Assembly (NCBI GenBank): GCA_027063295.1
Contig: JAMORZ010000162.1
Span: 1 to 29,810 of the forward strand
Length of the DNA stretch: 29,810 nucleotides
Source of the DNA: Sulfurimonas sp.
GTDB lineage: Bacteria; Campylobacterota; Campylobacteria; Campylobacterales; Sulfurimonadaceae
Direction of reading: 5' to 3'
The notes under the pieces: model-generated
Told to the model about the DNA's origin: nothing
Database searches by the model: none
What the model saw: only the letters and a program-made list of their open reading frames with translations
Part shown: piece after piece, positions 22,790 to 29,810 of the stretch
Layout of the letters: every line of letters begins with the position of its first letter
How positions within the stretch are numbered: position 1 is the stretch's first letter
Translations under genes and position numbers: made by a program

Positions 22790-24385
22790 TTACTCCTCCT
22801 CTTTTGTCATTCTATTTTTCGCTTCGATTCCCATAAGTGCCAAGCCCGTCTTCAGACTTAGTGCTACTACTTGAAGCATCTTAAGCAGTTTTGCTTCATC
22901 AGGAGTGCCTATCATACGAACATCGTAGTAGAACTTATGCAGTGATGCTGCAAGTGATTTGAGATAATCTGGTAGTTTTTGTACCTGTCTTGAGTGAAAC
23001 GCATCATCTACCACTTCTGGAAGCAAAAGTGCATCAAAAAGAAGTGTATCTGCTTGCTCACCTAAGTTTTTCAAACTTGCATTTGCTATCTCATCTTTTG
23101 AGACCTCTGCTTTACTTAGCAGTGTCTGGATACGTGCATGTGCATACTGTATATAGAAGATTGGGTTTGAGCTGTCTTGCTTTTTAAACTCGGCAAGATC
23201 AAACTCTAACGCAGTATCACTCTTTTTAGAAGCAAAAATAAAACGCAGTGCATCTGCTCCTATCTCCTCTACAATGTCACTCATAAGGATAACATTCCCT
23301 GCACGCTTGCTCATCTTGTATGGCTCACCATCTTTTAAAAGACTCACCATTTGAGAGAGAAGTACTTCAAGCTTTGAGCTGTCATACCCAAGATACTCTA
23401 TGGCTGCTTTTACACGTGGGATATACCCATGATGATCAGCTCCCCAAATGTTGATATAGTGATCATACCCACGTTCAAACTTTTGGTTATGATAGACAAT
23501 ATCACCAGCAAGATAGGTTGGACGACCATCTTCACGAACAACAACACGGTCATGGTCATCACCCTTTGCTTCAGACGCTATCCAAACCTTGCCATCTTTT
23601 TCGTAAACGCCATCACCCATCTTTTGCATTACTCTATCCCAATCAGCATAGAGTCCAGACTCGTTGACAAATGTATCAAAGAAGATATTTGTATCACCAA
23701 GATCTTTGACAATGATCTTCATAACCTCATCTTTTGCCCACATTGCAAGCTCTTTTTGACGAGATTCATCAGAAAATATCTCTTTGCCAAACTTCTCAAT
23801 AGCACCTTGAGCTAAATCTTCCAAATACTCACCACGATAGTATGCCTCAGGGTACTCAACATCTTCACCCAAGATATGCTCACGAGCATAAAGCTGGATA
23901 GAAAGACCTAAAAGGTCTATCTGATTTCCTGCATCATTTACATAATACTCAGCAGTGATATCATATCCAAGATGTTTTGCTAAACGATAGAGTGTATCAC
24001 CATACACAGCACCACGGGCATGACCAATATGAAGTGGTCCTGTTGGGTTGGCTGAGACAAACTCTAAAAGTATTTTTTGATTTTTTTTCTGAGTTGCAAA
24101 CTCCGCTGGATTTTGGAGTGCCCATGAAGCATACTCTGCTAAGAAGTTTTCACTCAAACGGAAGTTTAAATACCCCTTTACAGACTCAACACTTGCAAAC
24201 TCTTCAACATCACCAAACGATGCTGCAAGCTCCTCAGCAATCACCATAGGTGATTTACGAAGCTCTTTTGCGAGTGAAAATGCAATAGGTGTAGCAAAGT
24301 GACCAAAAGAACGATCACGTGGCTTTTCTAAAACAACCTCACGACCAAGCTTTTCGCGCAAAAGCGCCGATACACGTTGTTTCAA
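22790..24385 (-). CDS. argS: Arginyl-tRNA synthetase
   Basis: Class I aminoacyl-tRNA synthetase charging tRNA-Arg. It has 531 residues, the normal length. The N-terminal Add-1 tRNA-binding domain (about 1-100) is followed by SANPTGPLHIGHARG with HIGH at 119-122, and by KMSKRAGN in place of KMSKS near residue 360. The anticodon-binding DALR domain closes the protein, including YIQYAHARIQTLL near residue 420. The start is TTG at 24385, three bases after the tatA stop, with only a weak ribosome site, so translation may be coupled to tatA. The sequence GAGGAGGAGTAA at its end also offers a Shine-Dalgarno site to the permease gene. Confidence 0.95.
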   Translation of the reverse strand: MKQRVSALLREKLGREVVLEKPRDRSFGHFATPIAFSLAKELRKSPMVIAEELAASFGDVEEFASVESVKGYLNFRLSENFLAEYASWALQNPAEFATQKKNQKILLEFVSANPTGPLHIGHARGAVYGDTLYRLAKHLGYDITAEYYVNDAGNQIDLLGLSIQLYAREHILGEDVEYPEAYYRGEYLEDLAQGAIEKFGKEIFSDESRQKELAMWAKDEVMKIIVKDLGDTNIFFDTFVNESGLYADWDRVMQKMGDGVYEKDGKVWIASEAKGDDHDRVVVREDGRPTYLAGDIVYHNQKFERGYDHYINIWGADHHGYIPRVKAAIEYLGYDSSKLEVLLSQMVSLLKDGEPYKMSKRAGNVILMSDIVEEIGADALRFIFASKKSDTALEFDLAEFKKQDSSNPIFYIQYAHARIQTLLSKAEVSKDEIANASLKNLGEQADTLLFDALLLPEVVDDAFHSRQVQKLPDYLKSLAASLHKFYYDVRMIGTPDEAKLLKMLQVVALSLKTGLALMGIEAKNRMTKEEE

Positions 24386-24388
24386 AGA

Positions 24389-24616
24389 TTATGCCTGAGT
24401 TGTTGTTTTTGGAGTTTCTTGTGATGCTACTTCTTCACTTTTTTCCACTTTTTTTGGCTCATCAGCTGAAATCTCATCAACCTCTTTCATCTCTTGTTTA
24501 AAGTTTTTGATCCCTTTTCCAAGACCTTTTGCCAAATCTGGTATCTTCTTTGCACCAAAAAGTAAAACAATAATTCCAAATATAAGTAAAAGCTCTGTTC
24601 CGCTAGGCATTCCCAT
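24389..24616 (-). CDS. tatA: Sec-independent protein translocase subunit TatA
   Basis: Small pore-forming subunit of the twin-arginine translocation system. It has 75 residues: a short polar N-terminus, one membrane helix (ELLLIFGIIVLLFGAKKIPD, about residues 8-27) with the family FGxKKIP hinge, an amphipathic helix (KGLGKGIKNFKQEMKEV) and an acidic tail. It has a good GAAGGA site. tatA between gmk and argS is the arrangement known in Helicobacter and Campylobacter. The PsrA-like protein in this window, with its RR motif, is a plausible substrate. Confidence 0.92.
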   Translation of the reverse strand: MGMPSGTELLLIFGIIVLLFGAKKIPDLAKGLGKGIKNFKQEMKEVDEISADEPKKVEKSEEVASQETPKTTTQA

Positions 24617-24697
24617 AATAATTTCCTTCTTTAAATTTAATTTGTTGAGTATAGCTCAAATTTGCTGTAAATTCTCTTATCGTTATTTCTTTACACT

Positions 24698-25324
24698 TTA
24701 TTCTTCAATATCTTCCCATTTTTGCACAAAAAAGTTGATACGATCTTGAGGAATTTTAAGTCTTGCTGTAATTGCTATTTGGCGAAGTACATCTGCTGCA
24801 ACATCCAAATCATCATTTATAACCAAAAAGTCATATTCTGTAGTTCTTTGTATCTCACGACGTGCCATCTGGATACGATTTTCAATCACTTCTGGTGTAT
24901 CTGTACAACGTTTTTCAAGTCTGCGTTTGAGTTCTGAGAGTGTTGGCGGTGTGATAAAAACAGAAGTAGTGATATCCCCTAGTCTGTTTTTAATCGCTGT
25001 ATTCCCCTGAACATCAATATCAAATATCACAAGTTTACCCTCTGAGAGAGCTTCTTTTACAGGTTTAAGTGAAGTTCCATAGTAGTTTCCATGTACTAAT
25101 GCATACTCTAAAAAATGCTCATCTTCGATATCTTTTTTAAACTCATCTTCACTTACAAAATGATAGTGAACACCCTCCTCTTCACCTTTGCGCATCGGAC
25201 GAGTTGTTGTAGAGATGGAGAAATAAAACTCCCCAATATCATCTGCTATTTTATTGATAAGTGAACTCTTACCTGCACCGCTTGGGCCTGATAGTACGAG
25301 TACAACTCCATTGTTTTCTATCAT
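24698..25324 (-). CDS. gmk: Guanylate kinase
   Basis: Phosphorylates GMP to GDP with ATP, in purine salvage and synthesis. The length of 208 residues fits. The P-loop is LSGPSGAGKSSL at about residues 11-22. The GMP-binding segment STTTRPMRKGEEEGVHYHFV (about 38-57) and FDIDVQGNTAIKN (about 97-109) are standard. Its ATG overlaps the stop of the chePep gene by 4 bases (ATGA), with GGGGAG as ribosome site. An 81-base gap with no second gene separates it from tatA. Confidence 0.95.
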   Translation of the reverse strand: MIENNGVVLVLSGPSGAGKSSLINKIADDIGEFYFSISTTTRPMRKGEEEGVHYHFVSEDEFKKDIEDEHFLEYALVHGNYYGTSLKPVKEALSEGKLVIFDIDVQGNTAIKNRLGDITTSVFITPPTLSELKRRLEKRCTDTPEVIENRIQMARREIQRTTEYDFLVINDDLDVAADVLRQIAITARLKIPQDRINFFVQKWEDIEE

Positions 25325-26775
25325 CCATTCTCCCCTAATGTTATATTTATACTTATTTTCATACCTTTAAGTTTCGCTGCAACATTTTTATCATTTAGAG
25401 CTTCTAAAAGATTTTTTAATTGTGTGACACTATCAGCTGCATCTTCTGAACTCTCCTCTTGAGAAACATTTTCAACTTCCATACCCTCTAAAGCATCAGA
25501 AACTTCATCTTCGATCTCATCTTCAACTTCTTCACCTATTGCAAGTTTAAGATCTTTGGAGCTAAGTTTTTCAAGCCCATCAACATCACTTGAAGCTATT
25601 TCAAGGAGTGTTTCTTCATCAAGCTCACTCTCTAACTCTTCAGGTGTCAACTCACTAACAGCATTTTGGATCTGTGTTTCTAAATCCTCATCGTTCTCCT
25701 GCTTAGTAACTTCATCCATCTCATCAATATCAAAAGCTTCCTCTTCAAGCTCTAGATCATCTTCCTCATCAACATCTAGTACTTCCTCTTCTTCAAGCTC
25801 CAACTCATCTGACTCTTCTTCGATCTCTTCATCTAAACTATCTTCAAAGTTTATAGACTCATCTTCTAACCCAGAAAGATCATCTTCAAGTTCTATCTCA
25901 TCTTCAAGTTCAGAAAGATCATCTTCAAATTCAAGTTCTGATGCTTCTTCTGAACTATCTTCAAGATCTTCCTCGCTAGCTTGAATCTCATCATCAAGTT
26001 CTAGTGTCTCATCTTCAAAATCAAGTTCATCTGTCAACTCTTCATCTTCACTTGTTTCATCAAGCAGTTCTTTCACTTTTTGTGCTTCATCCTCATCTAA
26101 AACACTCTCTTGCATATCCTCATCATCTAAAGACAGCTCATCATCCAAGGACAAATCTTCATCTTCCAAAGAGAGTTCATCTTCCAAAGAGGGTTCATCA
26201 TCAAGACTCAAGTCATCATCATCTAAAGACAAATCTTCATCTTCTAAAGAAAGTTCATCATCAAGTGTTAATTCATCATCTAAAGATAGATCTTCATCGT
26301 CAAGAGTAAAATCTTCACCATCATCAAGCTCTAGTATATCATCGCTAATCTCATCTAAATCTTCTAACTCTACTGCATCTGTTTTTATCTCTTCTGATGA
26401 CTCATCAAGTGTTTGAGTCTCTTCAAAACTCTCTTGAGTAAGATTTGGCTGTTTTGCGATCTCTCTATCAAATGTTGCAAACATCTCTACCAAATCAGTT
26501 GGCAAGAAAGGTTTTTTAAGCACTTTGTTAAAGGTATCTACATCCTCTGCATCTCTACTGCAGATATATAATGTTTGAGAAAATGTAATCTTTTCTCGTA
26601 AATTTTCTAACAAGTGATCGCTATAAAGTGTATCATCTACAACAACAAGATCGTATTGATTCCCCTCTATATCATCAATACTCCGTACAACTTCAAGTTC
26701 ATCCTCTGTTTTTTGGGCACTTAGTGTTACGAGTTTATTTACAACAGGATTATCATTTAAGAGTAAAATTTTCAC
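25321..26775 (-). CDS. chePep: ChePep homologue (acidic chemotaxis/flagellar-pole protein)
   Basis: A 484-residue, extremely acidic protein matching the 'poly-E-rich/highly acidic protein' that lies next to gmk in Helicobacter (HP0322) and Campylobacter. In H. pylori it is named ChePep; it sits at the flagellar pole and controls swimming reversals. Residues 1-100 are receiver-like: N7/D8, D47/D48 (VVVDDTLY), S73 and K87/K88 (VLKKPF). One member of the usual acidic pair is Asn, so phosphorylation is uncertain. Residues 110-420 are Asp/Glu/Ser/Leu-rich with short repeats. A conserved tail follows (LKNLLEALNDKNVAAKLKG). The start is GTG with AAGGA upstream. fliR lies just before it, which supports a flagellar role. 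Confidence 0.8.
   Translation of the reverse strand: MKILLLNDNPVVNKLVTLSAQKTEDELEVVRSIDDIEGNQYDLVVVDDTLYSDHLLENLREKITFSQTLYICSRDAEDVDTFNKVLKKPFLPTDLVEMFATFDREIAKQPNLTQESFEETQTLDESSEEIKTDAVELEDLDEISDDILELDDGEDFTLDDEDLSLDDELTLDDELSLEDEDLSLDDDDLSLDDEPSLEDELSLEDEDLSLDDELSLDDEDMQESVLDEDEAQKVKELLDETSEDEELTDELDFEDETLELDDEIQASEEDLEDSSEEASELEFEDDLSELEDEIELEDDLSGLEDESINFEDSLDEEIEEESDELELEEEEVLDVDEEDDLELEEEAFDIDEMDEVTKQENDEDLETQIQNAVSELTPEELESELDEETLLEIASSDVDGLEKLSSKDLKLAIGEEVEDEIEDEVSDALEGMEVENVSQEESSEDAADSVTQLKNLLEALNDKNVAAKLKGMKISINITLGENG
26113..26313 (-). repeat. Short in-frame repeats in the chePep acidic region
   Basis: Residues 155-221 are built of 6-7 residue units, LSLDDE, LSLEDE, LTLDDE and LSLDDD. 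At DNA level these appear as repeated TCATC/TTCATC-rich units on the plus strand. Such repeats expand and contract by slippage, so the length may vary between strains. Confidence 0.75.
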
Positions 26776-26825
26776 TTGTTTTTCCTTCTTATGGAGGTCT
26801 TATTACATTATTGTATCAAAAAAAA

Positions 26826-27590
26826 CTAAAAAAACATTGCCAAGCTATTAAATGCTGCTAACATTTGCTCTTTTAAGATAAGCATCGTTGCGGTTAAAGT
26901 AGCGATAAGAACACCAAATGCAACAGTAATCTTAATCGGAAATCCAATCACAAGTAAGTTAAACTGAGGCATAGTTTTCATAAGCATTCCAAAGATAATA
27001 TCTGCCAACCATGAAAGAGCAATGATAGGAAACGCAATCATAAATCCAACTAAAAACATATTGGATGTTGCTTTGATAAGATAATGGAAAAAATCTTCAC
27101 TCATCACAAAACCACCAAGGGGGATCTGCTTTAACGAAGTATCAATAAAAAGCAAAAGCCAATGATGCATATCAAGTGCTAAAAGTACCATCAGTGCTAA
27201 AAGTGAGAGAAATTGTGAGATAATAGGCATTGAGATACCAGATTGAGGATCAATCGCACTTGCCATAGAAAACCCCATCATAAAACTGATCTGTCCTCCA
27301 GCAAAGGTGATAACATTGTAAGCAAGCTGTAAAATAATACCGATACTCATACCAAAAAAAAGTTCACTTAACACTGCTAAAACAATAGTTGGAATATCGA
27401 TAGTTATCGCTAAAGGTGGCATCGAGGAGTAAAAAACGACACTAAAGAAAAAAGCCATTGCCGCTTTTGTACTCATCGGAATATTGTTATGTGAAAAGAT
27501 GGGTGAAGATAAAAAAAGTGCTCCAAAACGAAAAAACATCAATACAAACGCGACTATATTTGCTTCATTAAATACTGCTGCCCAACCCAT
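26826..27590 (-). CDS. fliR: Flagellar export apparatus protein FliR
   Basis: Integral membrane subunit of the flagellar type III export gate, with FliP and FliQ. The 254 residues carry about six hydrophobic helices. Typical family stretches are FRFGALFLSSPIFSHNNIP near the N-terminus, FFGMSIGIILQLAYN, GGQISFMMGFSMASAIDPQSG (about residues 97-117) and the C-terminal TMPQFNLLVIGFPIKI. The ATG overlaps the ABC ATPase stop by one base (TAATG). chePep follows 50 bp later, where a TACAAT at 26810-26815 could add a separate promoter. Fli and chemotaxis genes are otherwise absent from the window. Confidence 0.93.
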   Translation of the reverse strand: MGWAAVFNEANIVAFVLMFFRFGALFLSSPIFSHNNIPMSTKAAMAFFFSVVFYSSMPPLAITIDIPTIVLAVLSELFFGMSIGIILQLAYNVITFAGGQISFMMGFSMASAIDPQSGISMPIISQFLSLLALMVLLALDMHHWLLLFIDTSLKQIPLGGFVMSEDFFHYLIKATSNMFLVGFMIAFPIIALSWLADIIFGMLMKTMPQFNLLVIGFPIKITVAFGVLIATLTATMLILKEQMLAAFNSLAMFF

Positions 27591-28234
27591 TATTTTACCT
27601 GAACTAACTCTTTGTTTTCAAGCTTGTAAACTCTATCACACATATAAGCAAGTGTTTCATCATGTGTAACAAGTATCATCGCTGCATTGTTATGGTCTAA
27701 ATACTCAAAAAAAAGTTCCATAACATCAGAAGCTGTTTTTGTATCTAAGTTTCCTGTTGGTTCATCTGCAAATATCAATCTAGGTTGTTTTGTCAAAACT
27801 CTAGCTATAGAGACTCGTTGCTGTTGTCCACCTGAGAGTTCTGTAACTTTTTGATGAATACAGTGCTCAATATCAAGCTTAACAAGCAACTCTTTATCGA
27901 TCACCCCTTGGGATAATATCTGTGAAACTTCAAGGTTTTCAAGTGCAGAAAAACCTTTAAAAAGATAATGAGACTGAAAAACAAGTCCAAGATCGTTGCG
28001 TTTGATCTCAGCGAGACGTTTCTTTTTCATAGCTTTGATGTTTTCACCAAAGAGAAAGACATCCCCTTTTTTAGGTGTAAGTAATGTGGAGAGGAGATGA
28101 AGAAGTGTTGATTTTCCACTTCCACTCATCCCTACGATTGCTATCGATTCTTTTGGATGAACTTCAAGTGAAACATCACTAAAAAGTTCATATTCAAATG
28201 AGTGAGAAAGATTTTTTGCAGATAGTAAATTCAT
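27590..28234 (-). CDS. LolD-like ABC transporter ATP-binding protein
   Basis: ATPase of the MacB/LolD/FtsE family, probably in lipoprotein release or another mechanotransmitting system. Walker A is GMSGSGKSTLL, the Q-loop VFQSHYLF, the signature LSGGQQQRVSIAR, Walker B LIFADEPTGNLD and the switch His LVTHDE. No permease gene (LolC/E) adjoins it. The ATG at 28234 is chosen because the protein then begins MNLLSAKNL, as usual. ATG 28243 and TTG 28252 are in-frame alternatives, but the first overlaps a TATAAT and the second lies upstream of it. The promoter is so close that the mRNA may be leaderless. The order ABC ATPase-fliR-chePep-gmk is known in Campylobacter. Confidence 0.87.
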   Translation of the reverse strand: MNLLSAKNLSHSFEYELFSDVSLEVHPKESIAIVGMSGSGKSTLLHLLSTLLTPKKGDVFLFGENIKAMKKKRLAEIKRNDLGLVFQSHYLFKGFSALENLEVSQILSQGVIDKELLVKLDIEHCIHQKVTELSGGQQQRVSIARVLTKQPRLIFADEPTGNLDTKTASDVMELFFEYLDHNNAAMILVTHDETLAYMCDRVYKLENKELVQVK

Positions 28235-28241
28235 AAGTAGC

Positions 28242-28247
28242 ATTATA
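28242..28247 (-). promoter_or_regulatory. -10 box very close to the LolD-like start
   Basis: TATAAT on the minus strand, with seven bases (GCTACTT) between it and the ATG at 28234, so transcription would start at about the start codon. Confidence 0.4.
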
Positions 28248-28266
28248 GCCAATCATGCAAAAGAGT

Positions 28267-28299
28267 AGGTTAAATATCTTCTAAAAAGATATTTAACCT
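28267..28299 (-). terminator. Terminator-like hairpin after fabI
   Basis: AGGTTAAATATCTT and AAGATATTTAACCT form a perfect 14-bp stem with a 5-base loop, two bases after the fabI stop. The T-run is better on the plus strand than on the minus, but the position fits the end of the tpiA-fabI transcript. Confidence 0.65.
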
Positions 28300-28301
28300 T
28301 T

Positions 28302-29123
28302 TTAGTTTTTAGCATCCCAAGAAAGAACTGTTTTACCCTCTTCATTTGTCTGTGCTGCTGCCATACCCATGATGTTGTATCCACTATCAACATAATGTAT
28401 CTCACCAGTTACACCTGATGCAAGATCACTTAACAGATACATTGCAGAGTTTCCAACCTGTTCTATGCTTACATTGCGTTTTAGTGGTGCGTTTACTTCA
28501 TTCCAGTTTAGGATCTGCTTGAAGTCTCCGATCCCTGCTGCTGCAAGAGTCTTAATAGGTCCAGCTGAGATTGCGTTTACACGTTGCCCTTTTTTCCCAA
28601 GATCTACTGCCATATAGCGAACAGTTGATTCAAGTGCAGCTTTTGCAACTCCCATAACATTGTAGTTTACTATATATTTTGGTCCACCAAGGTAAGAGAG
28701 TGTAAGGATCGAAGCATCATCACTAAGAACAGACTCTAATGAGTTTGTAAGATCGATAAGGGAGTACACAGAGATATCCATAGCAATCTGAAACGCCTCT
28801 TTTGTTGTTTTCATAAAAGGTTCAGAGAGTGCCTCTTTAGGTGCAAATGCAACAGAATGTACTAAAAAGTCGATCTTGCCAAAATCTTTTTCAACCTTTT
28901 CAGCCAAACTTGCCATATGCTCAGGGTTTGAAACATCAAGCTCGTAAACAGCTTCACTTCCAAACTCTTTAGCGATCGGTTCTACCCTTTTTTTAAGAGC
29001 ATCGTTAAGATAAGTAAATCCCATCTGTGCACCCTGTTCATGACAAGCTTTTGCAATCCCGTATGCGATCGATTTGTTATTTGCAAGACCTACTATAAGA
29101 CCTTTTTTACCCTTCATTATCAT
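28302..29123 (-). CDS. fabI: Enoyl-[acyl-carrier-protein] reductase (NADH)
   Basis: Reduces trans-2-enoyl-ACP in the last step of each fatty acid elongation cycle. It has 273 residues with an SDR fold. The N-terminal nucleotide site GLIVGLANNKSIAYGIA (about 8-24) is the FabI variant of the Rossmann motif. HSVAFAPK and the catalytic pair Y154-x6-K161 in NYNVMGVAKAALE follow, with Y144 as the second conserved tyrosine. SAGPIKTLAAAGI is the substrate-loop segment. The start is the first ATG (29123), with AAGGAG eight bases before it; ATG 29117 is possible. It follows tpiA by 12 bp, an order also seen in Helicobacter (HP0194-HP0195). Confidence 0.96.
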   Translation of the reverse strand: MIMKGKKGLIVGLANNKSIAYGIAKACHEQGAQMGFTYLNDALKKRVEPIAKEFGSEAVYELDVSNPEHMASLAEKVEKDFGKIDFLVHSVAFAPKEALSEPFMKTTKEAFQIAMDISVYSLIDLTNSLESVLSDDASILTLSYLGGPKYIVNYNVMGVAKAALESTVRYMAVDLGKKGQRVNAISAGPIKTLAAAGIGDFKQILNWNEVNAPLKRNVSIEQVGNSAMYLLSDLASGVTGEIHYVDSGYNIMGMAAAQTNEEGKTVLSWDAKN

Positions 29124-29135
29124 CTGTGTTTCTCC

Positions 29136-29810
29136 TTATTTATTTTCTAATGCATCACCATAAGATATCATCGTACAAAAGTGCTCACTATAAAGTGCTG
29201 CACTTCCTACCAAAATACCATCTACATTGTTCAGTGAGAGCACCTCTTTTGCATTTGTGACTTTAACACTTCCACCATAGAGTAGTGGTGCTGCCGATTT
29301 TGCTTTGAGTTTTGTGTGGATCGCTTCTATATCTTCTAGTGTAGGTGTCAGTCCTGTGCCTATTGCCCATACTGGTTCATAAGCGATAATAAGTTTTTCA
29401 TACTCGGTGTCAATCCCCTCATACTGAGAGGAGATATACTCCATCATCACATCTTCACCAGCTTCTCTTTGCTCCAAAGACTCACCGATACAATACACAA
29501 TAGTAAAACCAAGCTCTTTGTAAAAGTTAAACTTCTCTACAATACTCTCTTGTGTTTCACCCAAGATATGGCGACGCTCAGAGTGCCCGATGAGGATAGT
29601 CTCTATCCCAAACTCCTCAAGTTGTTCAACTCCCACTTCACCTGTAAAAGCTCCGTTTGTTGTCGGGTAAGCATTTTGTGTCCCTACAACTACTTTAGTA
29701 TCGTAACTATCTAAAGATGTCATAGCAGGAAATACAAAAACCTCCTGAGAGGAGTTGGTCGTTTGTACAAACTCCTCCAACTCAGAGATATAACTCTGCG
29801 TTTGTTTTCT
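29136..29810 (-). CDS. tpiA: Triosephosphate isomerase (5' end outside window)
   Basis: Interconverts dihydroxyacetone phosphate and glyceraldehyde 3-phosphate in glycolysis, gluconeogenesis and CO2 fixation. The frame is open to the right edge (225 codons visible), and the residues upstream of a TTG at 29780 (KQTQSYISEL) look like true TpiA N-terminal sequence. The real start therefore lies beyond the window, roughly ten residues away. Catalytic motifs are IGHSERRHILGE (His), IAYEPVWAIGTG (Glu) and the phosphate-binding LLYGGSVKVTNA. It is co-directional with fabI and close to it. Confidence 0.95.
   Translation of the reverse strand, partial: RKQTQSYISELEEFVQTTNSSQEVFVFPAMTSLDSYDTKVVVGTQNAYPTTNGAFTGEVGVEQLEEFGIETILIGHSERRHILGETQESIVEKFNFYKELGFTIVYCIGESLEQREAGEDVMMEYISSQYEGIDTEYEKLIIAYEPVWAIGTGLTPTLEDIEAIHTKLKAKSAAPLLYGGSVKVTNAKEVLSLNNVDGILVGSAALYSEHFCTMISYGDALENK

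Noticed and set aside
25556..25984. Serine-rich 142-codon plus-strand open frame
   Set aside because: It is the mirror of the Asp/Glu-rich repeats of chePep (GAT/GAA codons read backwards as Ser-rich) and has no independent support.
26004..26309. His/Leu-rich plus-strand open frame
   Set aside because: Another antisense shadow of the chePep repeat region.
26113..26313. Possible CRISPR or tandem DNA repeat array
   Set aside because: Units are short, in frame, imperfect and without unique spacers; they are explained by the protein repeat.

Overview
The window is an AT-rich, gene-dense bacterial chromosome segment with about 32 protein genes or gene remnants and one tRNA. Gene content and order point to a free-living Campylobacterota, most likely Sulfurimonas or a close relative. 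The evidence is a PsrABC-type molybdenum enzyme cluster, an HP0268-like gene next to miaB, an XerH-type recombinase, a ChePep homologue between fliR and gmk, and the order chePep-gmk-tatA-argS, which is also known in Helicobacter and Campylobacter. The genus is an inference from remembered family features, not from a search.

Layout. Positions 1-4481 (minus) hold psrB-psrC-psrA-like respiratory genes; the catalytic subunit runs off the left edge. Positions 4725-8688 (minus) hold a hemerythrin-like gene broken by a frameshift, a polytopic membrane protein, aroK, a periplasmic thioredoxin-like protein and hisD. Next come pckA (minus), tRNA-Val(GAC) (plus), a small beta-barrel protein and an HI0933-type flavoprotein (minus). 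Positions 12507-14799 (plus) hold rimO and tilS. Positions 14742-20316 (minus) form one long, mostly overlapping gene string: HP0268-like, miaB, lysophospholipid acyltransferase-like, an unknown TM protein, xerH and a PilM/PilN/PilO-like trio. nusA (plus) follows, then a candidate small RNA with a consensus promoter and its own terminator. Positions 21827-28234 (minus) hold a LolD-like ABC ATPase, fliR, chePep, gmk, tatA, argS and an OppB-like permease. Positions 28302-29810 (minus) hold tpiA (5' end outside the window) and fabI.

Connections between genes. PsrA-like has a twin-arginine signal, so it depends on the Tat pathway, one component of which (tatA) is in the window. FliR and ChePep both belong to polar flagellar biology. 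RimO, MiaB, TilS, ArgS and NusA are translation and transcription maintenance genes. The PilMNO-like trio looks like the inner-membrane platform of a type IV pilus, type II secretion or DNA-uptake machine, although no secretin or pilin gene is nearby.

Most of the window is ordinary core genome. The points most worth a second look are the candidate sRNA at about 21659-21745, the frameshifted hemerythrin beside an unassigned histidine-containing membrane protein, the PilMNO-like trio with an acidic insertion in its PilM-like member, the permease whose strong ribosome site faces only AUU codons, and two promoters placed so that their mRNAs may be leaderless. No gap exceeds 300 bases. No CRISPR array, insertion sequence, rRNA or prophage was seen.
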